Shown in pieces: positions 26,223 through 35,228 of a DNA stretch of 64,000 bases; position 1 is the first letter of the stretch, and each line of letters begins with the position of its first letter. The notes beneath the pieces were generated by a model, which did not search any database, was not told where the DNA came from, and saw only the letters and a program-made list of their open reading frames with translations. The DNA comes from Thiothrix subterranea (lineage in GTDB: Bacteria > Pseudomonadota > Gammaproteobacteria > Thiotrichales > Thiotrichaceae), in assembly GCF_016772315.1 (NCBI RefSeq), contig NZ_CP053482.1, positions 1,612,001 to 1,676,000 of the forward strand. The letters are read 5' to 3'. The translations under genes and the position numbers were made by a program.

Positions 26223-26972
26223 TTACCCTCTATCGTCAATGGACATTTCCGCCAGCATCCGCCGGATTTCATCTTCGCCTAACGGCTGCTTATGTTTGAC
26301 CCGCAAACTGGCATTCCATTCGCGGGCAAAATCGCGTTGCAACCACAGATTGATTCCCACCGTCAGCCCCATTGCCAGCAATGCACCGCCACTGGCAAGC
26401 GCCATGTCTTTGTGCGCATCCCACACGTCGCCTTGCGTGCCCAGATACGCCATCCCCAGCTCACCACCGAAGCCTACGGCAACGACCCATTCCACCAATT
26501 CGTACAACATTGACGTGGACATGGTTAAATCCAGCGGCAGAAAATAACTCCAAAAACCTTTCAAATCCGCCACTCGAATAAACATTTCACGCACAGGGTA
26601 AGCCAACAACAAGCCATACAGAAAATGCACCAGCCGGTCAAAATGGTTGCGTTCAAACCCCAGCGCTTCATTGAGTGAATAGCCAAACGCCGCTTGCCAC
26701 CACTGATCATACGGCACTTCGGCATAGGTGTAATGCGAACCGACTTCATGCAAAGCCAGAAACAAAAAGATTAAGGTATAGGAAAGGCGTGACAGCGGAA
26801 ACGCTTGACTCGTGCTCCACAACAGCAGCACGGCGACCAGGGTGAGGACATTTTCCAACATCCAATCATGGCGATACAGTGGGGCAATGCCGAGCGCAAT
26901 AGCGAGTAGCAGAAATAATCCGAGCAGCGAGAGAAACCATGTGCGGTGTGTCATATTTTTATTCTCATGCAA
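26223..26972 (-). CDS. DUF2238/YjdF-like inner-membrane protein
   Basis: The protein of about 249 residues has six or so hydrophobic segments and the DUF2238 signatures ALHEVGSHYTYAEVPYDQW, FERNHFDRLVHFLYG and GTQGDVWDAHKDMALA. These conserved His, Asp and Glu residues suggest a metal site at the membrane face, but the function is unknown. A start at 26954 (MTHRTWFL) is equally likely. It is followed directly by the HIT gene. Confidence 0.85.
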   Translation of the reverse strand: MHENKNMTHRTWFLSLLGLFLLLAIALGIAPLYRHDWMLENVLTLVAVLLLWSTSQAFPLSRLSYTLIFLFLALHEVGSHYTYAEVPYDQWWQAAFGYSLNEALGFERNHFDRLVHFLYGLLLAYPVREMFIRVADLKGFWSYFLPLDLTMSTSMLYELVEWVVAVGFGGELGMAYLGTQGDVWDAHKDMALASGGALLAMGLTVGINLWLQRDFAREWNASLRVKHKQPLGEDEIRRMLAEMSIDDRG

Positions 26973-27083
26973 ATAACCAGCGTCTGCTGGCGGCTTGATT
27001 CTGGCATAGACTAGCTGAACTTTCCCCTATTCCAGCGGTCATTTGCTTGTATCAACACCGGCAACCACAAGGGGATTATTACC

Positions 27084-27644
27084 ATGAAATACACATTGCT
27101 GACCACACTCTGCGCGGGCTTGCTGAGTGGTTGTGTCGCAACCAATCCAGCCTTAACCGATAATACCAGCGCGGTGGTGCAACACCCTGCGCCGTCTACC
27201 GACAGCTATTTTCTTGCCAACCGCGACCTGCTGGCGGCTGAAACCAAATGGCGGCTACACAAACCCGCGCATTACCGCTACACCTTGCAACGCTCGTGTT
27301 TCTGCACCGCTGAATTTCGCAAACCGATTGCCATTGAAGTATCAGGCAACACGGTCACCCAATCAACCGTAGACGGCGTAGCCCTCGCACTGGAACGCCG
27401 CGCTGATGCCTTAACCGTGGAAGATTTGTTCGACATTATCCGCAAAGCTGTTGACAGCAAAGCTGCCCGTATCAGCGTGCAATACGATTTGGATAATGGT
27501 CGCCCACTCTCAATCAGCATCGACCAAAACTTACAGATGGCTGACGAGGAAATGCATTACACCGCCTCCGACTTCAAAGCCGTCACCAAAGCCAAGGCAA
27601 AAAAGAAAGCCAAAAAAACCGTCAAAAAATCCACCAAAAAATAA
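27084..27644 (+). CDS. DUF6174-like lipoprotein with Lys-rich tail
   Basis: The 186-residue protein begins with a lipoprotein signal (TLCAGLLSGC). The body matches the small DUF6174-type domain: HYRYTLQRSCFCTAEFRKP with two cysteines, then EDLFDIIRKA and VQYDLDNGRPLSISID. The last 20 residues are almost only Lys, Ala, Thr and Ser, an unusual basic tail for an envelope protein. AAGGGG lies before the ATG. A palindromic repeat follows the stop. Confidence 0.75.
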   Translation: MKYTLLTTLCAGLLSGCVATNPALTDNTSAVVQHPAPSTDSYFLANRDLLAAETKWRLHKPAHYRYTLQRSCFCTAEFRKPIAIEVSGNTVTQSTVDGVALALERRADALTVEDLFDIIRKAVDSKAARISVQYDLDNGRPLSISIDQNLQMADEEMHYTASDFKAVTKAKAKKKAKKTVKKSTKK

Positions 27645-27662
27645 CCCTCGGCACGCTTCCCC

Positions 27663-27690
27663 GTAGAGACACAAGATTTTGCGTCTCTAC
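27663..27690. repeat. GTAGAGAC palindromic repeat, copy 2
   Basis: GTAGAGACACAA and TTGCGTCTCTAC form a 12-bp stem with one mismatch and a 4-nt loop. It matches copy 1 at 3201-3228 apart from one stem base and the loop, and is also intergenic. Confidence 0.8.
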
Positions 27691-27726
27691 CTACCCAAAC
27701 GGCTGACAATGCGGTAATTTATCCAC

Positions 27727-28479
27727 ATGCCGCAAACCACCGAACTCATCACCACCCTGAAAAAGCTACTCAAGCGCCACAATAAAACCTATATTGATGT
27801 CGCCGCTTGCCTGCAACTCTCCGAAGCCAGCGTCAAACGCCTGTTTTCCGAACAAGATTTATCGCTGCAACGTCTGGATAAAATCTGTACCTTAATGGGC
27901 ATGGAAATCTCCGATCTTGTTCATGAAATGCGCTCCGAACACGCCAAGCCGATCAGCGAGTTAAGCCATTCACAGGAAAAAGAAATTGCCGACGATTTGC
28001 ACCTATTGCTCGTCACCGTGCTAGTGCTGAATCGCTGGTCATGGCAAGACATTACCAACCGTTACAACTTTAGCGAAGCGCAAGTGATCCGCTACCTTGC
28101 GCACCTCGACCGTTTGCACATTATTGAATTGCAACCGGGCAATCGGATTAAGCTATTGGTTGCCCCCAATTTCAAATGGCGCGATGATGGCCCGATCATG
28201 AAGTTGTTTCTCGCCAAAATCGAAACCGAATTTTTCCGCGCCCGTTTCATCAAAGACAACGAAAAACTGGTGGTACTCAACGGCATGTTGAGCGATGCCA
28301 GTAACGCCCTGTTCCAACGCAAAATGACACAATTAGCCAAAGATTTCGATACCCTAAGCAAGGATGATGCCAGCCTACCGATTGGCGAACGCAAAGGGTC
28401 GACTGTGCTGCTGGCGATACGCGACTGGGATTACGAACGCCTATTCGGTGATCAGCGCAAGCTACTGCCCCGGATGTAG
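27727..28479 (+). CDS. XRE-like transcriptional regulator
   Basis: The 250-residue protein has an N-terminal helix-turn-helix (about 8-62, KTYIDVAACLQLSEASVKRL and LDKICTLMGMEISDLV) and a C-terminal region with a second winged-helix-like segment (WQDITNRYNFSEAQVIRYL) and an effector-like end. Proteins with this layout are common in gammaproteobacteria as XRE-family regulators of unknown target. It stands alone between the DUF6174 lipoprotein gene and the coiled-coil protein gene. Confidence 0.82.
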   Translation: MPQTTELITTLKKLLKRHNKTYIDVAACLQLSEASVKRLFSEQDLSLQRLDKICTLMGMEISDLVHEMRSEHAKPISELSHSQEKEIADDLHLLLVTVLVLNRWSWQDITNRYNFSEAQVIRYLAHLDRLHIIELQPGNRIKLLVAPNFKWRDDGPIMKLFLAKIETEFFRARFIKDNEKLVVLNGMLSDASNALFQRKMTQLAKDFDTLSKDDASLPIGERKGSTVLLAIRDWDYERLFGDQRKLLPRM

Positions 28480-28603
28480 CGCCCATTGATCAATGTGTGG
28501 TATCCACCAGTCATTTTTCCTTGAAATTGACTGAGATACTCTGTATTTTTAAACCAAAACATCTTGTTCATTTTACTTTGAGTGTCCTTGGCGCAGACTA
28601 TTT

Positions 28604-29581
28604 ATGAAACCCATTGCTGTGCTTATAATATTTATAATTGGCTTGTTTAGCGTCTTCCTTGGCTACGCTTTGATTAAAGACAATAAGCCACGTACTGCTG
28701 ATGAAGTAAGAATGCAGTTGCAATTGGATGACGATAAGCAACAACATGAAGTGCAGATAAAAGAACTCGATTTAGACCGTGATTTGGCCTTGAATCAGCA
28801 ACAACTCAATTACCAAACTTACCTCCAGCAGCAAACCTTAAACCATGACGTACAGTTGGAACAGTTACGCATTCAGCGGCAACTTGCCACCGAACAATGG
28901 GAATTAAACCAAAAAACCCAAGCCGAGCAACAGAAGCAGCAAGCCGATATTGCCATCAAACAGCTTGAATCCACCACGAAATACACCCTTAACCAGCAAA
29001 AACTGACCGCCGATAATGCGCAATTGGGCATGAAATTGACGCACGATGCCACCATGCAAAAACAAAAGGCAGAAAGCATCGAAAGCCGTATTTACCTCGT
29101 ATCCGGCGCAGGTGTCGCGATAATTTTAGTGTTATCAGGGTCGGGAGCCGTCTTATTTCTTATCTGGCGGCGTTCTAGGGTGGAAATTATGCACCTCAAA
29201 CAATGCCATCAATACAATCTGGAAGAGCGCCACCTGACGCATGAAGTACGCATGAAGGTGCTGGATGTCATCACCCAGTTTTCCTCAGAAGAACGGGTGG
29301 AAATTATTGGCAAAATTGTCAGTGCCACGGCGGTACCGCCCGTTGATACCACGATTGTCCTGAACCCTCGGCAAGCGGAACAACCACCAACAGCGCCGCC
29401 CGTTACGAACGAGCTAAGCGCCGATAAAGCGAATCCGTCGACATCGACAACGCTTAGCCGTTACAGCTTGCCGATCTTGGCGTTGATGCCGGTGCATGAC
29501 AGTAAGCGGGTGATTGAGGCACAATTGCACAAACTAGCCACCTACCGTTCCTCTTTTTCCAACAAGACTTCCCCTAAATGA
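28604..29581 (+). CDS. Coiled-coil protein with two membrane segments, unknown family
   Basis: I do not recognise this 325-residue protein. It has an N-terminal membrane segment (4-24), a long Gln/Leu-rich coiled coil (about 35-160) with recurring patterns such as LNQQQLNYQTYLQQQTLN, a second membrane segment (163-188, VSGAGVAIILVLSGSGAVLFLIW) and a C-terminal cytosolic part of 135 residues with a Pro/Thr/Ser-rich stretch. The coiled coil would lie in the periplasm if both segments span. The gene overlaps the following methyltransferase gene by four bases, so they are probably expressed together. The upstream ribosome site is poor. Confidence 0.7.
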   Translation: MKPIAVLIIFIIGLFSVFLGYALIKDNKPRTADEVRMQLQLDDDKQQHEVQIKELDLDRDLALNQQQLNYQTYLQQQTLNHDVQLEQLRIQRQLATEQWELNQKTQAEQQKQQADIAIKQLESTTKYTLNQQKLTADNAQLGMKLTHDATMQKQKAESIESRIYLVSGAGVAIILVLSGSGAVLFLIWRRSRVEIMHLKQCHQYNLEERHLTHEVRMKVLDVITQFSSEERVEIIGKIVSATAVPPVDTTIVLNPRQAEQPPTAPPVTNELSADKANPSTSTTLSRYSLPILALMPVHDSKRVIEAQLHKLATYRSSFSNKTSPK

Positions 29582-30441
29582 CGCAACAACGCCTCTACAC
29601 CCACGGCTGGGATGACTACGAACTGCTCGACGCAGGCGATGGCAAAAAGCTGGAACGCTGGGGCAAAATCCTCACCATTCGCCCCGACGTGCAAGCCTAT
29701 TTCAAACCCGGCAAGCCCCACAGCGAATGGCACACGCTGGCGCATTGGGAATTTATCGAGGCCGATAAGCACAGCGGCGTGTGGCATCCCTTACGCGACG
29801 CTGCCCCGACAAGCTGGGAAATCGGCTACCAGCGGCTGCGTTTCCAGCTCGAATTAACCCGCTTTAAACACCTCGGCTTATTCCCCGAACAACGCTGCAA
29901 TTGGGATTTTATTGCGGAACACTTGCCCACTGAAGGCCGCTTTCTCAACCTGTTTGCGTATACCGGCGCGGCGTCGTGCATCGCACGGCAAACCGGCGCG
30001 GAAACCTTGCACGTCGATTCCGTCAAACCATTGCTGACGTGGGCGCATTCCAATATGGAGCGCAGCAAACTCGCGGATATTAAATGGGTGCGTGAAGATG
30101 CACTCAAATTCGTGGAGCGCGAACTCAAACGCGGGCGGCATTACGACGGCATTATTATGGATCCGCCCGCGTGGGGCTTGGGTAAAAAAGGCGAAAAATG
30201 GAAGCTCGACAATAAGCTGGAAGCGTTATTGGAAGGCGTGCAAGGCTTGTTAACGCAACGCGGATTTCTAATTCTCAACACGTATTCGCCCACGATTGGC
30301 TTGGCGGAAATTACCCGCTTGGCGCATCAGTATTTCAAACCGCAACAGTGCGAGGTGCGTGAGTTGTGGATGCAGACCAGCACGGGTAAGGATTTGTATT
30401 ATGGGAATGTGTTGCGGGTAATTAAACATCAATACACCTAA
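29578..30441 (+). CDS. SAM-dependent RNA-type methyltransferase (RlmI/RlmK-like core)
   Basis: The 287-residue protein is a class I methyltransferase of the PF10672 kind. FLNLFAYTGAASCIARQTGA is the SAM-binding loop, HVDSVKPLLTWAHSNME the second acidic strand, and IIMDPPAWGLGKKGEKW the catalytic DPPxxG motif. The PUA domain of RlmI is missing, so it is a short form; substrate is probably rRNA but not shown. The start overlaps the stop of the coiled-coil gene by four bases. Confidence 0.85.
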   Translation: MTQQRLYTHGWDDYELLDAGDGKKLERWGKILTIRPDVQAYFKPGKPHSEWHTLAHWEFIEADKHSGVWHPLRDAAPTSWEIGYQRLRFQLELTRFKHLGLFPEQRCNWDFIAEHLPTEGRFLNLFAYTGAASCIARQTGAETLHVDSVKPLLTWAHSNMERSKLADIKWVREDALKFVERELKRGRHYDGIIMDPPAWGLGKKGEKWKLDNKLEALLEGVQGLLTQRGFLILNTYSPTIGLAEITRLAHQYFKPQQCEVRELWMQTSTGKDLYYGNVLRVIKHQYT

Positions 30442-30573
30442 TGAGTATTGCCTAACAATACCCTGAGCCGTACCCAATTCAACTTCTCCCATTCACGTTG
30501 CGCCAAGCGCAACCATCCCCTAATCTTCCTCTCAGAGCATAACAACTGTTAATCGCAACCAGAGGAACACCCC

Positions 30574-30846
30574 ATGAACGACAATATCACCCTGCCCAAC
30601 TCCAGTAGCTGGTTATTCTTCGTCAAACTCACCTTCGGCATTGCGTTGGTAGGGATGGCAGCTTTCATCTTCTTCCTCGAAGGCAATCTGCTCACCAAAG
30701 GCTATCTCGCCCTAAATTCCCTGTTTCTTGTCAGCTCCACTATTATGCTATCGAAAACCCTGCGGGACGAACACGAAGCGCAACGTTTGCTGAATCGCAT
30801 TAGCGAAGCCAAAACCAACAAAATCCTCAAAGAATACGCCGAGTAA
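30574..30846 (+). CDS. YiaAB two-helix membrane protein
   Basis: The 90-residue protein has the two hydrophobic helices of the YiaA/YiaB domain (SSWLFFVKLTFGIALVGMAA and LTKGYLALNSLFLVSSTIML) and a charged C-terminal helix. Function in the inner membrane is unknown. AGAGGA lies before the ATG. It is followed 14 bp later by a PspA-like gene, and YiaAB-PspA pairing suggests an envelope-stress role. Confidence 0.85.
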   Translation: MNDNITLPNSSSWLFFVKLTFGIALVGMAAFIFFLEGNLLTKGYLALNSLFLVSSTIMLSKTLRDEHEAQRLLNRISEAKTNKILKEYAE

Positions 30847-30860
30847 GGGAGGCAATCCGC

Positions 30861-31535
30861 ATGTTTTACTTAATCGAAAAACTCGCCACGGCGGTACGGG
30901 GTGGCACTCGCGAAGTGCTCGAAACGGCGGTAGATGCCAACGCCACCCGCATTCTGGGGCAGGAGATTTACGAATCCGAAAGCCATTTACGCGAAGCCAA
31001 GCAACACCTTGCACAAGTGATGGCTGACAAATTACGCCTGCAACGCCAGCTTGAGGCGCAGAAAAACCAACTGGCAACGAAAGAGGCAGAGATTCGCCGC
31101 TACCTCGAACAAGGCGATGAAGCCGCCGCGCTGTCACTGGCAGAAGATTTCAGCCAACACGAAGTGCGCTTAGAACAGCAGCAGCGCCAACACGCGCAAT
31201 TGCACGCTTACGAACAGCGGCTGTTGCAAACCCTGAAAAGCACCGCCAACAAGCTGGAACATTACCGCGCGGAATTGCGCATGGCACAAGCGACCCAACA
31301 CGCCCAGCAAGCGGTTGGCAAACTCTCCCGCCATGCCAACGTCCACAGCGACAAATTTGCGCGAATGCAAGATTCGTTAGAACGTATTCGCCAACGCCAC
31401 CATGCTTTTGACGACCAAATGCAGGCTCAGCAAGACATTGATGCCTACCTCAACGGCGACTTGCCACCTGCCCAGCACGCCCGCGAACAAGCCGCTGCGG
31501 TATTGGCACGCTTGCGCAACACCCCGCTGCCCTGA
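30861..31535 (+). CDS. PspA/IM30-family protein
   Basis: The 224-residue protein is almost wholly helical and coiled, with the PspA/IM30 pattern: an N-terminal amphipathic helix region (YLIEKLATAVRGGTREVLET), then long charged helices with ESHLREAKQHLAQVMADKL and QQQRQHAQLHAYEQRLLQTL. Such ESCRT-III-like proteins bind damaged membranes. GGGAGG precedes the ATG. Forms an operon with the YiaAB gene. Confidence 0.85.
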   Translation: MFYLIEKLATAVRGGTREVLETAVDANATRILGQEIYESESHLREAKQHLAQVMADKLRLQRQLEAQKNQLATKEAEIRRYLEQGDEAAALSLAEDFSQHEVRLEQQQRQHAQLHAYEQRLLQTLKSTANKLEHYRAELRMAQATQHAQQAVGKLSRHANVHSDKFARMQDSLERIRQRHHAFDDQMQAQQDIDAYLNGDLPPAQHAREQAAAVLARLRNTPLP

Positions 31536-31613
31536 CATTTGTCAGCAATTGTTTGCCCTAGGTTTGCTAACATGGAAACGTTAAAATTTGATGACAAAAA
31601 CGTGGAGTGCCTA

Positions 31614-32702
31614 ATGGATAAAGAGCAAATTAACGCAAGCGAACCGATGGAAACTGACCCGATTACTGCCGAGGCGGTGGAAACGTTTGCCGTGCTGCAA
31701 GCCAGTGCGGAAGCGTCTGATGCGCAAATCAGTGCCGCCGAAGACATTTTGGAACACATTACCCCCAAACCGACCGATAGCGCCGCCGCCTTCAAAGCGC
31801 TGGAGTCTATTTTGGAAGGTGCATCCCCCGATGATGCTGCCGCTCTCAAAACCGCGCTGTTGCGCTGGCAAAAATACGAAGCCAGAATGCCCGTCAGCCC
31901 CGATGATGAATTGGTCGATGACTGGCGCTCAGCGGTTTATCCCTATAAAAATCGCCTCTCACGCAAATCTTACGAAAAACAGAAATACCACCTGCAAGTG
32001 GAATTACTCAAGCTGCAAGCATGGGTACGCGAGACCGGGCAACGGGTTGTGATTCTGTTTGAAGGCCGCGATGCAGCGGGTAAAGGCGGCGCGATCAAAC
32101 GTTTCATGGAACACCTCAATCCACGGGGTGCGCGGGTAGTGGCACTGGAAAAGCCCACCGAAATGGAACGGGGGCAATGGTATTTCCAGCGTTATATCCA
32201 ACACTTACCGTCTGCCGGTGAAATCGTGCTGATGGATCGCTCTTGGTACAACCGTGCCGGTGTTGAGCGCGTAATGGGCTTCTGTAACGAAGCGGAATAC
32301 CTGTCTTTCATGCGCCAAGCCCCGGAATTGGAACGCCATTTAGTGAACAGTGGCATTCACTTGATTAAATTCTGGTTCTCCGTCAGCCGCAAAGAGCAGC
32401 GCCGTCGCTTTAAAGAGCGCGAAATTCACCCGCTCAAACAGTGGAAACTTAGCCCGATTGACTTAGCATCCCTCGAAAAATGGGATGAATACGGCAAGGC
32501 AAAAGAAGCCATGTTCTTCCACACCGACACCTCCGAATGCCCGTGGATTATCGTGAAATCAGACTGTAAAAAGCGGGCGCGTCTCAACGCCATGCGTTAC
32601 GTGCTGAATAAGATGGACTACACCGGCAAAGATCTTCGCAATATCAGCCAAGCTGACCCGCTGATCGTCGGGCGTGCCAGCTTTGGTGGCAACAATAGCT
32701 AA
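31614..32702 (+). CDS. ppk2: Polyphosphate kinase 2
   Basis: The 362-residue product has an acidic, low-complexity N-terminal 90 residues followed by a PPK2 core of about 250 residues. The Walker A-like loop is FEGRDAAGKGGAIKRF, the lid/second motif MDRSWYNRAGVERVMGF, with FWFSVSRKEQRRRFKERE behind it. Enzymes of this class use polyphosphate to phosphorylate nucleoside diphosphates (class I) and can run in reverse. The ATG at 31614 has GTGGAG 6 nt upstream; further in-frame starts upstream would add unconserved residues. Confidence 0.92.
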   Translation: MDKEQINASEPMETDPITAEAVETFAVLQASAEASDAQISAAEDILEHITPKPTDSAAAFKALESILEGASPDDAAALKTALLRWQKYEARMPVSPDDELVDDWRSAVYPYKNRLSRKSYEKQKYHLQVELLKLQAWVRETGQRVVILFEGRDAAGKGGAIKRFMEHLNPRGARVVALEKPTEMERGQWYFQRYIQHLPSAGEIVLMDRSWYNRAGVERVMGFCNEAEYLSFMRQAPELERHLVNSGIHLIKFWFSVSRKEQRRRFKEREIHPLKQWKLSPIDLASLEKWDEYGKAKEAMFFHTDTSECPWIIVKSDCKKRARLNAMRYVLNKMDYTGKDLRNISQADPLIVGRASFGGNNS

Positions 32703-32705
32703 GGC

Positions 32706-33434
32706 TTAATTTAGCTGCAATACCTGTCCCGCCTTAATGGTGTAAGGCGCGGACAGGTTATTCAAACGTACCAATTTTTTGACCGGCACGCCGGTTTGAC
32801 GCATCGCTTCGTACACGGTATCACCCGCTTTCACTTGATACGTGCCGGTATGCAAATCCGCCCAAGGCAAGCCGTGACTAACCCGTTTAGCGGCTGATTT
32901 TTCAAGGGTTTTGAACGTGGCTTGTTTCACACTCACTTCGGCACTGGCGCTTTTGCCAGAAAATTTGCTGTAAGCTTGCATCACTTTACTCACATACGCT
33001 TTATTCGGAATGCGCCCGCCCGGTTTAATGCGGCCTTCGCCTGCGTTATAAGCCGCAACCATGCGCGGTAAATCACCGCTGTAGCGTTGCTGCAAATAGC
33101 CCAGATAACGGGTGCCACCGTGGATATTTTGCTGGGCGTTATACCCATTGCGAATATTGAAGCGGCGTGCCGTGGCGGGCATGAGTTGCATCAAGCCTTT
33201 TTCCCCTAGCGAGCCACGCGCTTTAGGACGAAAACAACTTTCCACCGTAATCACCGCTTTCACCAGACTGGAACTTACGCCGTGTTGCGTCGCGGCATTG
33301 TGAATCAAGGGTTTATACGCACTGGCTCTGGCTTGCAAGTTGTCGCTGCTGAGGGTTTGGCAGCCTGCGGCATGGGCAAAAGGCGAAGCACACGCCAGCA
33401 ACACGCTGACGGCGCGGGGGATGATTTTTCTCAT
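32706..33434 (-). CDS. Lytic transglycosylase (SLT) with LysM domain
   Basis: The 242-residue exported enzyme has a signal peptide (VSVLLACASPFAHA), an SLT domain (about 40-150) with catalytic Glu in VKAVITVESCFRPKARG and the motifs GLMQLMPATARR and AAYNAGEGRI, and a C-terminal LysM domain (about 198-242, YQVKAGDTVYEAMRQTG). It cleaves peptidoglycan glycan strands. Convergent with ppk2, with 3 bp between the stops. Confidence 0.9.
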   Translation of the reverse strand: MRKIIPRAVSVLLACASPFAHAAGCQTLSSDNLQARASAYKPLIHNAATQHGVSSSLVKAVITVESCFRPKARGSLGEKGLMQLMPATARRFNIRNGYNAQQNIHGGTRYLGYLQQRYSGDLPRMVAAYNAGEGRIKPGGRIPNKAYVSKVMQAYSKFSGKSASAEVSVKQATFKTLEKSAAKRVSHGLPWADLHTGTYQVKAGDTVYEAMRQTGVPVKKLVRLNNLSAPYTIKAGQVLQLN

Positions 33435-33540
33435 GAGGTGGACACTCTTTACTCAAAGTAAACGTTTTAAGCAAGAAGCCACTGAGGGTCAATGAAAATA
33501 TTTTTATTTATGAATAGATTAAATTTTTTATTGGCAATAA

Positions 33541-33774
33541 TTAGGCCAGTGCACGGTAACGTTCCATCAGCGTCTTGGTCACTTGTGACACCATGGACTG
33601 CGCTTCGGGGTCAATCAGCTCGTGGATGAAATCCAACTCGTCCAATACCCGATCAATTTTGTCGCGGGTATCGTAACTGTCCAGTTCACCCGCGATTTTT
33701 TGCAAATGCTTGTAAGGGTTATCAACAATATTGGAAATACCTTTCATGCCATCTTGAATGATGCCGTCTTGCAT
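33541..33774 (-). CDS. Small helical hypothetical protein (77 aa)
   Basis: The 77-residue soluble protein is predicted fully helical (HLQKIAGELDSYDTRDKIDR, then LDELDFIHELIDPEAQ) with no known motif. AGGAG lies just before the ATG. It begins 12 bp after the stop of the glycosyltransferase-like gene on the same strand and is probably cotranscribed. I do not recognise the family. Confidence 0.7.
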   Translation of the reverse strand: MQDGIIQDGMKGISNIVDNPYKHLQKIAGELDSYDTRDKIDRVLDELDFIHELIDPEAQSMVSQVTKTLMERYRALA

Positions 33775-33786
33775 GGTGTTTGCTCC

Positions 33787-34866
33787 TTAGGGTGAGGTTA
33801 TTCGATTTAGCAGGCGCTCGGCTGCTTGCTGCGCTCCAGTAGGGAATACTAGCGGTTTTCGCCACGGCATTTCCAGTAATGCCCGAATCTGATGGGTAAA
33901 TCCCCCGGTTTGCAGCGTTTTCCAATCAATCAGTGTCAGCTCGCCGTGTTGCGCGTGCCAATCGGGTAAATTGGGTTCTTCCGGCCAGCCGGGGCGAGTA
34001 ATGCATAAAGTCGGTACTTGATTGACGACCGCTTCGGTCTGCGTGCCATAGCCCGTTTTGGTAATCACCGCATCACACGATGCCAGCAAATCCACATAAG
34101 GCAAGGCGAATAGCGAAGCTGGCAAAAAGTCAGCACGCGCTTGTGTCAGCGCCACATCGGGAAAAATCCAACAAACGCCGGGGATTCGCGGCCAATTTTC
34201 CAGCGGGTATTCCATGCCCAAACCACCGAGTGCTACCAACACGAAACGGGTATGATCCGGCAACCCTGATTGCTGCCGTAACCCAGCGGGATTGCGTTTG
34301 CCCTGCGCTGCAATGGGAGCAATGGGCTGGGTGCGAATGGCGGGGTGCATATCCATTGACGGTGTGGGTTGTAGAAAGCATTCGGCTTGCGTGTAAGCGT
34401 GTAAGATTTCCTCACGAATCTGCGCCGCGCCCGGCAATCCGCCACAGTAGGTGTGGAACACATCTGCCCAATTCAGCGAACACAACGCAATGGCAGGCAC
34501 ACCGCATTCTCCGGCAGCGTCCAGACTCAGATACGGCACATTCGCGAACAGCAAGTCGGGTTGCAATTGTGCCAGTTCGCGGGCGGCTTGCGCTTTGCGA
34601 GCCGCATAATTGGCGTGGAAATCGGCATACCAACGCATACTCGCAGCAATATCGACCCGCAGCGCATCGTGCATCACCATGCCTGCATCCTGCTGGTAGG
34701 GAATCAGGGTGAAGGGATGGCGGATGCGTTCGCGCAGCATTTTTTCAGCGGCGCTGGAGCGGATGGTGAGGCGGATGTTGGTGCAATCGAGTGCGTTCAA
34801 TACCGCTGAGGTTTGCGCCACGTGACCGAAGCCGTGGGCGGAGATGTCGACAAGGAGGTGTTTCAT
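33787..34866 (-). CDS. Glycosyltransferase-like protein, MurG/GT-B type
   Basis: The 359-residue protein has a GT-B layout: N-terminal HLLVDISAHGFGHVAQTSAV with the conserved G-x-G-H loop, and a C-terminal nucleotide-sugar part with VLVALGGLGMEYP and SCDAVITKTGYGTQTEAV, the latter resembling the donor site of MurG-like enzymes and UDP-GlcNAc transferases. Sugar and acceptor are unknown. The ATG at 34866 is preferred to 34908 because MKHLLVD begins the first strand. Confidence 0.8.
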   Translation of the reverse strand: MKHLLVDISAHGFGHVAQTSAVLNALDCTNIRLTIRSSAAEKMLRERIRHPFTLIPYQQDAGMVMHDALRVDIAASMRWYADFHANYAARKAQAARELAQLQPDLLFANVPYLSLDAAGECGVPAIALCSLNWADVFHTYCGGLPGAAQIREEILHAYTQAECFLQPTPSMDMHPAIRTQPIAPIAAQGKRNPAGLRQQSGLPDHTRFVLVALGGLGMEYPLENWPRIPGVCWIFPDVALTQARADFLPASLFALPYVDLLASCDAVITKTGYGTQTEAVVNQVPTLCITRPGWPEEPNLPDWHAQHGELTLIDWKTLQTGGFTHQIRALLEMPWRKPLVFPTGAQQAAERLLNRITSP

Positions 34867-35228
34867 AGTTATACCCACGGGAAATGAAAATTCAGTTTTC
34901 CACTTCATCAGAAAAATACCATCTAACCACCCAGCCGCTTCAACTAGGCATTACGTTTCTCTTTATCAGCGGGAGAACTAGAAATGGCTTATTGAGATGT
35001 TCGATCCAAGAAGTAACATTTTCCAATTCCATAGCAAATCTCATGCAGCGAATGACATAGATACTCGTAAAGTTTACCAAACGAATCATGGCAATCAATA
35101 TAAATTTTTCTTTAATGTTTATTTTTATGATTGAAGTAGGTTGTAGCAATACGGCGGTACTACGACACAAAACGTTCTATACTTGGCTTTGTCAGTATTT
35201 ACATACTTGTAGTAACATAGGAGCAACG
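34867..35228. other. Gap of 362 bp with no supported gene
   Basis: This AT-rich interval separates the divergent glycosyltransferase-like and brnT genes and must hold their promoters. A minus-strand frame of 76 codons (34940-35170) is open, but it has no recognised motif or ribosome site and I do not call it. TATACT near 35177 and AT-rich sequence up to 35218 are candidate brnTA promoter elements. Confidence 0.4.

Noticed and set aside
34940-35170. 76-codon minus-strand frame between the glycosyltransferase-like gene and brnT
   Set aside because: No ribosome site, no recognised motif and it fills a region that must hold promoters.
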